Shown here: one piece after another, positions 1-5,799 of the stretch | Position numbering within the stretch: the first letter of the stretch is position 1 | Layout of the letters: each line of letters begins with the position of its first letter | Assembly (NCBI GenBank): GCA_031278755.1 | Contig: JAITJV010000212.1 | Coordinates: 1-12,142, forward strand | DNA from: Treponema sp. | GTDB taxonomy: Bacteria > Spirochaetota > Spirochaetia > Treponematales > Breznakiellaceae | Length of the DNA: 12,142 nt | Direction of reading: 5' to 3' | Position numbers and translations under genes: made by a program | The notes under the pieces: generated by a model | Databases searched by the model: none | What the model was told of the DNA's origin: nothing | Seen by the model: only the letters and a program-made list of their open reading frames with translations

Positions 1-1276
1 CGGCGAAAAAAAACGGTATTTTATTCCGGCAATAGGCGATATCATTATCAGCAATGCGCTGCTCTTTACCTGGAACCGCGCCATCATGCAAAGTCCTTTC
101 AGCAAGGTTACCTTTGAAACGCTAAAAGAACACTTCGTCTGGTCCGCCTGGGAATGGGATATGGATTACTTTCCTACCAACCAGTTTGCCCATCCTTATC
201 AGGGTTCCCTCTACTATGTGGGAGGCGTTGCAAACGGATTCAATTTTTACGAATCCCTGCTCTTTGCCGCCGGCGGCAGCACGGTTTACGAAATGCTTCT
301 TGAAACCACGCCCCCTTCGATCAATGATATGGTCGTTACAACGGTAGGAGGCGCTTCCCTTGGCGAGATGTTTCACCGCCTTTATATCGAAATAGATTCT
401 CCTTTTATGATCGTCCTGAGCCCCATTGACGCGCTTAACGGGCTCTTGACCCGCCGCCGGCCGGAACGGGGCCTCAGCCGGCTGTACAATTTCTCGGTGC
501 AGGGAGGAGCAGGATGGCTCAACGCCGTTTCATACGGTGAAAAAACCGGCAAAGGGCAGACATGGAACTGGCCTTCGCTGCACGTGGAAAGTACGGTTGT
601 ATACGGGGATCCGTTCAGGGCGCAGAGTACTGTTCCCTATGATCAATTTGAATTAACCATGGGCGGCGGGGCGAGCAACAACTGGTATGAAATGAAAATC
701 GTTTCGGACGGGTATCTTTTTTCATTTGCCCCGGTTAACAGCGAAACGGAACAGCTCAGTACCGGCCTTACCCTCAGCTATGATTTTTTTATGTCCCTCA
801 ATATTGACTTTTTCAGCGACGGCCTTGACTGGGCTGTCAAATACCGGCGCCTTCTTGCGGACAATACCGCCCTGGAGATAAAAGCCCACGCCGGGTGGCT
901 CGGCTTGGGGGCGTCAAATTATTATCTTTATACCGACAGGGACACCCCCCTGAAATCCTACCGCGACTACGGAACGGGCACAAACGCAAAACTGTTTTTT
1001 TCGCTCATATTGCCCCGGGGCAGGCTTTCGTTTGATGTTTTTTCATACACAATGTTCATAGTTTCGCACAGGGTACAGGGGTCCCGGGGATGGGATTTCT
1101 TCAACCATGTTACCGCGTCCTATACTTTTCCCCTGGGCAGGAATTTTTTCCTCGGCCTTTCGGATACCGTAACAATACAAAACAGCCGCTACGAAAGCGC
1201 CCCCCGCGTAGACAGGTACACCAATTCTTTCCGGATATTCGCCGGCTGGACCTTCGACGGACCGGAACACTATTAG
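1..1276 (+). CDS. DUF3943-domain envelope protein, 5' partial
   Basis: The frame is open from position 2 to the stop at 1276 (424 residues visible), so the gene begins upstream of the window. The ATG at 86 is probably internal, because coding-like sequence (e.g. RYFIPAIGDIIISNALL) continues before it. The signature region is at about visible residues 55-130: FPTNQFAHPYQGSLYY, GFNFYESLLFAAGGS, YEMLLETTPPSINDM and TTVGGASLGEMFHRLY. I recognise this as the DUF3943 pattern, found in spirochaetes and Bacteroidetes. The rest is rich in alternating aromatic and polar stretches and ends in an aromatic-rich strand (RIFAGWTFDGPEHY), which suggests an outer-membrane beta-barrel or a periplasmic/outer-membrane location. 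No catalytic motif is visible and the family function is unknown. The next gene starts 77 bases downstream from its own promoter, so the two are probably transcribed separately. The family assignment is fairly sure. The barrel reading is inference. Confidence 0.85.
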   Translation, partial: GEKKRYFIPAIGDIIISNALLFTWNRAIMQSPFSKVTFETLKEHFVWSAWEWDMDYFPTNQFAHPYQGSLYYVGGVANGFNFYESLLFAAGGSTVYEMLLETTPPSINDMVVTTVGGASLGEMFHRLYIEIDSPFMIVLSPIDALNGLLTRRRPERGLSRLYNFSVQGGAGWLNAVSYGEKTGKGQTWNWPSLHVESTVVYGDPFRAQSTVPYDQFELTMGGGASNNWYEMKIVSDGYLFSFAPVNSETEQLSTGLTLSYDFFMSLNIDFFSDGLDWAVKYRRLLADNTALEIKAHAGWLGLGASNYYLYTDRDTPLKSYRDYGTGTNAKLFFSLILPRGRLSFDVFSYTMFIVSHRVQGSRGWDFFNHVTASYTFPLGRNFFLGLSDTVTIQNSRYESAPRVDRYTNSFRIFAGWTFDGPEHY

Positions 1277-1298
1277 GCGCCTGCGGCGGGGTTGTTGA

Positions 1299-1328
1299 TT
1301 GCCATTATCCATGTGTCTGTGTTACAAT
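1299..1328 (+). promoter_or_regulatory. Putative sigma-70-type promoter for LRR lipoprotein gene
   Basis: A TTGCCA -35 hexamer at 1299-1304 and a TACAAT -10 hexamer at 1323-1328 are separated by 18 bases. A transcript start would fall around 1335, just ahead of the AAAGGAGG ribosome-binding site at 1341-1348. The geometry agrees with the downstream start codon at 1354. This is motif reading only. Confidence 0.5.
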
Positions 1329-1353
1329 AGATTTCAACTGAAAGGAGGCGTTT

Positions 1354-2934
1354 ATGAAGCGATTCATTTCCTTGTATTATAATGAATTAGTTACCCCCCC
1401 TCCCGATCGGTTTAGTAAGCAGTACCGGCCGCTCGGCGGCGTTTTCCTTCTACTGATTATATCCCTCTCTGCGGCATTCCTTTCAGGCTGTATAGGCCCC
1501 CTCGGCCACCAGGACGGAAACCTGCGGATCACTTTTCCCGGTGCGGGCAGGGCCGCCGCCGGCGAGCTTCTTTCCTATCGCATTGCCTTCCACGGTTCCG
1601 GCGGGGAAGCCTTTGAGCGCGCCCTGGCGCCGGGGGTTACAAGCCTCTCCGTTACCGTCGCCCCCGGGCGGTGGGCCATACACGCCGACGCCTTTACCCT
1701 CGCAGGAACCCTCTACGGCTCCGGGGATGGGGAAGCGGTGGTGGTATCAGGCGGGAACAACAGCCTGACCATCCTTATGCGCCGGGTTTCCGCAAGCCCC
1801 GGGGCAGGCTCCAGCCCCGCCTTTCCCCTTACCATAAGCCTTTCCGGTTCGATTTCCGGCTGGAATGATGTTGTGGCCCTGATAAGCGCCGCGGGCGGAA
1901 ACGACAAATACCTGGCCCTTGACCTTTCGGGCTGTACCATAACCAGCATACCCAACACGATGTTCGACCCCGATAGTGCGATCAGTACCGGCAAGGACAA
2001 GATCGTGTCCCTCGTCCTCCCCGCCACGGCGACAGATATAAAGGCGGGAACGTACAGCAATCCCACCTTCAAGAACTTTAGCGCCCTGAAAAGCGTCTCC
2101 GGCGCGGGCGTTAATGGTACTACTGGCGTCGGCGGCTACGCCTTCTACAACTGCGCCGCCCTCACGGCGGTGAACTTCCCCGTAGCCACCACCATCGGTG
2201 CCTTTGCCTTTGGGAGCTGCACCGCCCTAACTTCGATAAGTCTCCCCGCCTCGCTCACCACAATCGACAATTTCGCTTTCTCCTACTGCACAACCCTGAC
2301 GTCGATAAGCCTCCCCGCCTCGCTCACCACAATCGCCGATAGCTCCTTTGTTGGTTGCGTCAATCTGACCAATATACAGGTTGATCCCAGCAACTCCGCC
2401 TATAAGAACAGTGTTGACGGGAAAATGCTCTTGAACGCGGGCAGTACCACCCTGATCGCCTACCCCTCCGCGTCAGGCAATATTACTGTGCCGACGGGGA
2501 TAGCGGCCATCGGCAACTACGCCTTCGCTAACTGCGCCACCCTGACTTCAGTGAGTCTTCCGGACGCCACTTCCATCGGCAGCTCTGCCTTCACGAATTG
2601 CGCCTCCCTCTCCGTGGCGGACTTCCCCCAGGTTACCTCCATCGGTCCTGATGTCTTCTCCGGAACCAGAGGAACGTCCCTTACCATTACCCTGGGCGCC
2701 TCCACTGCCCCTACGCTGGGAAATTCTATATTCGGCGGTATCACTATGTCCAAAAGCGTTACCGTCAAGGTTCCTTCAAGCGCGACCGGCTACGGGACAG
2801 TGCCTTTCAACAATAGCGACACCACCAGCAACAACTGGGGCAACGCCTTCCGGGGCAAGGGCTGGGACGGGACCAACTACCTTGGCAGCTTGGCCAACAG
2901 CAACATCACACTGACCATCACGTACCTGCCATGA
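1354..2934 (+). CDS. BspA-type leucine-rich-repeat lipoprotein
   Basis: This encodes a 526-residue surface-type lipoprotein. The start is fixed by AAAGGAGG at 1341-1348, five bases before the ATG. The signal peptide is unusually long: a polar/basic N-region of about 27 residues, a hydrophobic core at about 28-43, then the lipobox LSGC with Cys46 as lipidation site. Residues 52-145 look like a beta-sandwich that I cannot name. From about residue 200 to 440 come LRR_5/BspA-type repeats of about 23 residues with the pattern LTSISLPASLTTI..xAFxxC (for example IGAFAFGSCTALTSISLP and IGNYAFANCATLTSVSLP). One irregular unit carries a KNSVDGKMLLNAG insertion. The C-terminus (NWGNAFRGKGWDGTNYLG) resembles a tail often seen in treponemal LRR proteins. 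Known BspA relatives bind host or matrix proteins; a role in attachment or protein-protein contact here is inference. Two adjacent repeats are nearly identical at the DNA level. A seven-C run lies close to the 5' end. Confidence 0.9.
   Translation: MKRFISLYYNELVTPPPDRFSKQYRPLGGVFLLLIISLSAAFLSGCIGPLGHQDGNLRITFPGAGRAAAGELLSYRIAFHGSGGEAFERALAPGVTSLSVTVAPGRWAIHADAFTLAGTLYGSGDGEAVVVSGGNNSLTILMRRVSASPGAGSSPAFPLTISLSGSISGWNDVVALISAAGGNDKYLALDLSGCTITSIPNTMFDPDSAISTGKDKIVSLVLPATATDIKAGTYSNPTFKNFSALKSVSGAGVNGTTGVGGYAFYNCAALTAVNFPVATTIGAFAFGSCTALTSISLPASLTTIDNFAFSYCTTLTSISLPASLTTIADSSFVGCVNLTNIQVDPSNSAYKNSVDGKMLLNAGSTTLIAYPSASGNITVPTGIAAIGNYAFANCATLTSVSLPDATSIGSSAFTNCASLSVADFPQVTSIGPDVFSGTRGTSLTITLGASTAPTLGNSIFGGITMSKSVTVKVPSSATGYGTVPFNNSDTTSNNWGNAFRGKGWDGTNYLGSLANSNITLTITYLP
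2233..2335 (+). repeat. Near-identical LRR coding repeat (two 34-bp copies, 69-bp period)
   Basis: Positions 2233-2266 and 2302-2335 match over 34 bases with one difference (T2241 versus C2310). They are offset by 69 bases, which is one 23-residue LRR unit (TSISLPASLTTI). Neighbouring repeats in the gene are much more diverged, so this pair looks like a recent unit duplication or a gene-conversion patch. Confidence 0.85.
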
Positions 2935-2948
2935 GAAATGGAGTGTTC

Positions 2949-2979
2949 CCTGCTGAAAATGCACCGCATTTTCAGCAGG
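2949..2979. terminator. Perfect 13-bp hairpin between convergent genes (possible bidirectional terminator)
   Basis: CCTGCTGAAAATG (2949-2961) and CATTTTCAGCAGG (2967-2979) are exact reverse complements around a five-base loop, CACCG. The hairpin lies 14 bases after the LRR gene stop and covers the stop codon of the convergent phosphatase gene (2974-2972). Neither strand has a proper T-tract after the stem, so it is not a textbook intrinsic terminator. Its placement still suggests it ends or stabilises the 3' ends of both transcripts. Confidence 0.55.
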
Positions 2980-3784
2980 TGTACAAGTCCCGCAGCAGAA
3001 CGGAATCCGCCCCAAGCTCCGTCTCAAGATAGCGCTCAACTCCGCCGCAGCATTCGTCTATATAGGCAAAGGCGGCTTCAAGGTAGCTTCGCCGCACCGA
3101 CATAAAAGGCTCAATATCAGGCTCCGCCTCAATAAGGGCGCGGTATTTCCCCGCAAGGCATTCGGCGGAAAGAAGGTAGTCGCGGTAAATGATCTCACGA
3201 TCGACGCCAAGGGCCGAAAGAACCAGAGCCGCGGCCAGCCCCGTTCTGTCCTTCCCCGCGCTGCAATGAAACAGTACGGGCGCATTCCCCTTTTCGGCGA
3301 GAATGGCGAAAAATTCCCTGTATTGGGGGCGGGCTTCTTCGGCAAGGCGGCGGTAAAGTTCCTCCATAACAGCTTCACCGGTGGAAACACATGCGTGGAG
3401 TTTTGCCGATTCGCTGTGCGAATTGGCAAAACTCCCAGCCCAAAAGCCGGAGGCTTTTAGGCGGCACAGGGTCAGTATGTTTCCGGCGTCTATGGGCAGT
3501 TCCGCTTTCCGCCCCGCCGCGACCATATCCGGAGTTTCACATATCTCCGCTTCGCTCCGGAAATCCACAATCACGGCGAGCCTCCGTTCTTTAATCAGGG
3601 CGCCGTCTCCGCGCGAAGGATTGTTCAAATCCCCCGCCCGGTAAAGAAGATTCCAGCGTACCGAACGGCCTCCCGCCGCGGGATAACCGCCCAAATCCCG
3701 TACATTATAAAGCCGCTCCATGGGGAGAACCCTGTTCCCGGCGGAAAAAATTCGCGCATCCGCCTGATTTTCAATATTATTCAT
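2972..3784 (-). CDS. Tyrosine/lipid phosphatase of the Y_phosphatase3 family
   Basis: This is a 270-residue cytosolic phosphatase related to bacterial PtpB/LipA-type enzymes. The N-terminal substrate segment is YNVRDLGGYPAAGGRSVRWNLLYRAG (about residues 26-51), followed by IVDFRSEAE (72-80). The catalytic P-loop HCSAGKDRTG (173-182) supplies nucleophile Cys174 and Arg180 of the CX5R motif. The following helix, LAAALVLSALGVDREIIYRDYLLS, is also typical. The Lys in CSAGKDR is characteristic of this dual phosphotyrosine/phosphoinositide-like group; the natural substrate is unknown. No signal peptide is seen. Residues 109-130 (LKASGFWAGSFANSHSESAKLH) are encoded by a palindromic DNA element and look like an insertion. 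The start is uncertain: the ATG at 3784 has no SD and a TATAGA lies only two bases before it, so the in-frame ATG at 3721 (residue 22) is a real alternative that keeps every motif. The gene is divergent from the DEAD-box helicase gene. Confidence 0.88.
   Translation of the reverse strand: MNNIENQADARIFSAGNRVLPMERLYNVRDLGGYPAAGGRSVRWNLLYRAGDLNNPSRGDGALIKERRLAVIVDFRSEAEICETPDMVAAGRKAELPIDAGNILTLCRLKASGFWAGSFANSHSESAKLHACVSTGEAVMEELYRRLAEEARPQYREFFAILAEKGNAPVLFHCSAGKDRTGLAAALVLSALGVDREIIYRDYLLSAECLAGKYRALIEAEPDIEPFMSVRRSYLEAAFAYIDECCGGVERYLETELGADSVLLRDLYTC
3397..3458. repeat. Bipartite palindromic element inside the phosphatase reading frame
   Basis: The first arm pair is GGAGTTTTGCCGATTCG (3397-3413) against CGAATTGGCAAAACTCC (3419-3435): a 17-bp stem with a single G/T mismatch and a five-base centre. 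Six bases later comes AAAAGCC-GGA-GGCTTTT (3442-3458), a perfect 7-bp stem. The element contains no stop in the coding frame and adds about 22 residues (109-130) to the phosphatase. No other copy is in this window. Calling it a mobile, in-frame palindromic element is inference. Confidence 0.7.
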
Positions 3785-3884
3785 TATCTATACAACCCGA
3801 ACTCCGGCATTCACGGAATGTCCGGAACTAATTTTCTCCGATCTATTCATTTTCCGGAAAATCCGGTATAAATATACTATTAAA
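3785..3884. promoter_or_regulatory. Divergent intergenic region with two palindromes and a helicase promoter
   Basis: This 100-base spacer separates the divergent phosphatase and helicase genes. It holds an imperfect inverted repeat, TCCGGCATTC (3803-3812) against GAATGTCCGGA (3816-3826), ten pairs with one bulged T. It also holds a perfect 14-bp palindrome, ATTTTCCGGAAAAT (3849-3862). A -10-like TATACT at 3873-3878 lies six bases before the helicase ATG, and the 14-bp palindrome sits where its -35 would be, as an operator might. There is no SD before the helicase ATG, so the mRNA may be leaderless. On the other strand TATAGA (3792-3787) is a possible -10 for the phosphatase gene. Confidence 0.45.
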
Positions 3885-5660
3885 ATGGAATTTAGAGAAC
3901 TAAACCTGCATCCGGATCTCCAAAAAGGCATTGAAGAAGCGGGCTATGCCGCCTGTATGCCCGTTCAGGAACAGGTGCTGACCCACGCCTTCGGCGGACA
4001 GGATCTGTACGTCCAGTCCCAGACCGGAACGGGAAAAACCGCCGCCTTTCTTGTCGTTATTTTCCAGCGGCTCCTTACCGAAGATCTTTTGGCGGGGAAA
4101 AAGGCCATCATCATGGTGCCCACACGGGAGCTTGCCGTTCAGGTTGAAGAAGAAGCAAAACTCCTGGGAAAGTACCTTCCCTTCAAAATCGGCAGTTTCT
4201 ACGGCGGCGTCGGCTACACACAGCAACAGCAGCTCCTGCGTGACAACGTCCAGATCCTCGTCGGAACCCCCGGCCGCGTTCTGGACCTCAACAAATCGGG
4301 CCGCATGAACCTTATGGACATTGCCTTTCTTGTGCTGGACGAAGCCGACCGCATGTTTGATATGGGATTTTACCCGGATCTGCGCAAACTCATCAAGGTA
4401 GTGCCGCCGGCCGACCGCCGTCAGACCATGCTCTTCAGCGCGACGCTCAACGCATGGGTAAAAAACCTTGCCTGGGAATACACAAAAACGCCCTTTGAAA
4501 TTGAAATAGCGCCTGAAACCGTCACCGTGGAAGAAGTGGAGCAGGTGCTCTACCACGTGCCGTCGGAAGACAAAATGAGGGTCCTCCTTGGAATTCTCGC
4601 GCGGGAAAAGCCGGAAAGCGCGATCATCTTCTGTAATACAAAACGGTACACGGAGATCGTCGCCAAACGCCTGCAAATCAACGGTTACGACTGCGAATTT
4701 ATCATAGGCGATCTGCCCCAGTCCAGGCGGCTCAAGATTATCGACGATGTAAAGGCGGGAAGGATACGTTTCCTGGCGGCTACCGACGTGGCCGCCCGGG
4801 GTCTTGATATAGAAGGCCTCAGCATGGTGGTGAATTATGATCTTCCTGTGGAAGCCGAAAACTACGTCCACCGCATAGGCCGCACCGCCCGCGCCGGAAA
4901 AACAGGCAAGGCCGTTACCCTTTCAAGCGAACAGGATGTTTACGAACTGCCGGCCATAGAGCGGTACATAGGCAAAAAGATCCCCGCCGAAATTCTGGGA
5001 GAAGAACTCCGCATCGAAGACAAGAGCGCCGGCATGAACATACGTTCCGAAATTTATGAGGAGCGTTTTCCGCGTTCGGGGGACCATCGCGGCGCGCGTC
5101 AGGGCCGGTTCCGCCAGGACGGTAAACCCCGCGGCGAAAGACACGGAGAGCGCGGCCGTCCGCCGGACCGCGGCAGGCGGCCTGACGACGGACGGATCGA
5201 CAGGCCCCGTGAACACGGACGGGTCAGGGAAGAAGGAAGCCGGCCCCAGAACCGCAGGCCCGAAACCCGGCGGAACGAAAGCCCGCGCCGGGAAACCGAA
5301 GAAGGCGCGCAATATCTTTCACGGCTCAGTTCCGAAGAACGGATGGCTTTTTACAGGCGGAAATACGGCCCCGGCGGGCAGGCCCCGGGACGCGAAGGCG
5401 CGGCAAACCGCGGGCCGGGTTCCGAACGCGGGCAGACGCGCAGGACGGGCGGAAAAAACCACGGCAGAAAAGACGGCCGCGGCAAAAGCGCGGCCTTGGA
5501 TTCACAAAATGAAAACAAACGCCGGGGACGCGGCGCCGGAAGCGAACAGGGAGCTTCCGGGCGGAACGTACCAAAGGAAAGGAACGGCGCTATTCAAACT
5601 GAAGGTCCGAAAAAGGGCGGAATTCTTTCCCGTCTTGCCGGTTTATTCAAAAAAAATTAG
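3885..5660 (+). CDS. DEAD-box ATP-dependent RNA helicase with Arg/Gly-rich tail
   Basis: This is a 591-residue cytosolic RNA helicase expected to remodel RNA or RNPs (ribosome assembly, mRNA decay or translation). The two RecA domains carry every canonical motif: Q-motif around ACMPVQEQ (23-30), motif I SQTGTGKTA (45-53), Ia PTRELAVQ (79-86), TPGR (128-131), motif II DEAD (152-155), motif III SAT (185-187), IIFCNTK (247-253), motif V ATDVAARGLDI (299-309) and motif VI HRIGRTARAG (329-338). The core ends near residue 375. A strongly basic tail rich in Arg, Gly, Pro and Glu follows (about 393-591), probably an RNA-binding disordered region. It holds an island SSEERMAFYRRKYG (482-495) and a short amphipathic end GILSRLAGLFKKN. 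It is RhlE/RhlB-like, but the tail prevents a confident symbol. No SD precedes the ATG. The C-terminal coding region is extremely GC- and purine-rich and creates a long shadow frame. Confidence 0.93.
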   Translation: MEFRELNLHPDLQKGIEEAGYAACMPVQEQVLTHAFGGQDLYVQSQTGTGKTAAFLVVIFQRLLTEDLLAGKKAIIMVPTRELAVQVEEEAKLLGKYLPFKIGSFYGGVGYTQQQQLLRDNVQILVGTPGRVLDLNKSGRMNLMDIAFLVLDEADRMFDMGFYPDLRKLIKVVPPADRRQTMLFSATLNAWVKNLAWEYTKTPFEIEIAPETVTVEEVEQVLYHVPSEDKMRVLLGILAREKPESAIIFCNTKRYTEIVAKRLQINGYDCEFIIGDLPQSRRLKIIDDVKAGRIRFLAATDVAARGLDIEGLSMVVNYDLPVEAENYVHRIGRTARAGKTGKAVTLSSEQDVYELPAIERYIGKKIPAEILGEELRIEDKSAGMNIRSEIYEERFPRSGDHRGARQGRFRQDGKPRGERHGERGRPPDRGRRPDDGRIDRPREHGRVREEGSRPQNRRPETRRNESPRRETEEGAQYLSRLSSEERMAFYRRKYGPGGQAPGREGAANRGPGSERGQTRRTGGKNHGRKDGRGKSAALDSQNENKRRGRGAGSEQGASGRNVPKERNGAIQTEGPKKGGILSRLAGLFKKN

Positions 5661-5661
5661 G

Positions 5662-5692
5662 GTTGTTCGGAAACCTCAAGTTTCCGGACAAC
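5662..5692. repeat. 13-bp-stem TTTCCGGA palindrome after the helicase gene
   Basis: GTTGTTCGGAAAC (5662-5674) pairs with GTTTCCGGACAAC (5680-5692) around the five-base loop CTCAA, with one T-G wobble. It begins one base after the helicase stop codon. No T-tract follows, so it may be a 3'-end stabiliser, a Rho-linked end or a dispersed palindromic repeat rather than a classical terminator. Its TTTCCGGA core recurs in the other spacers of this window. Confidence 0.65.
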
Positions 5693-5754
5693 AGGCGCTT
5701 GAAAACGGCAAAAAACGCGGATTTTTTATACGAGGGAAGCTCCGGAGGCCCCGG

Positions 5755-5799
5755 TTGGCTTTCCAGAACTTCCCATTAGTAATGGAGCATTGCAAGTGA
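5755..5799 (+). CDS. Putative 14-codon leader peptide upstream of ABC-F
   Basis: GGAGG at 5744-5748 stands six bases before a TTG codon (5755). That frame encodes MAFQNFPLVMEHCK and stops at TGA 5797-5799. The stop overlaps the ABC-F GTG start (5796) in a GTGA arrangement. The ABC-F ribosome-binding site GGAG (5784-5787) lies inside this mini-ORF, next to a small inverted repeat, CCATT-AGT-AATGG (5773-5785), that could partly mask it. Several characterised ABC-F resistance genes are controlled by translated leader ORFs, so a coupling or attenuation role is plausible. It is unproven: start TTG is weak and a later ATG (5782) is in the same frame. Confidence 0.4.
   Translation: MAFQNFPLVMEHCK

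Noticed and set aside
2233..2335. Regular repeats considered as a CRISPR or tandem array
   Set aside because: The period matches the 23-residue LRR unit, the sequence is coding, and only two copies are near-identical.
3900..4871. 323-codon frame on the - strand opposite the helicase
   Set aside because: It mirrors the conserved helicase core, is rich in His, Phe and Val as expected of an antisense shadow, and has no domain or ribosome-binding site.
5710..5727. A6/T6 inverted repeat (AAAAAA CGCGGA TTTTTT) in the ABC-F leader as an intrinsic terminator
   Set aside because: The stem is only A-T pairs and would be too weak to terminate transcription by itself. No competing antiterminator fold was evident by eye.
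5699..5730. Possible ABC-F promoter, TTGAAA with TTTATA
   Set aside because: The spacer between the hexamers is 20 bases and the -10 match is poor, so the gene may instead be read through from the helicase.
5056..5754. Long + strand frame (247 codons to 5799) overlapping the helicase C-terminus
   Set aside because: It is a shadow of the GC-rich Arg/Gly-coding tail of the helicase. Its composition is low-complexity Ala/Arg/Lys and it has no recognisable domain. Only its last 14 codons, after the helicase stop and behind an SD, are kept as a possible leader ORF.
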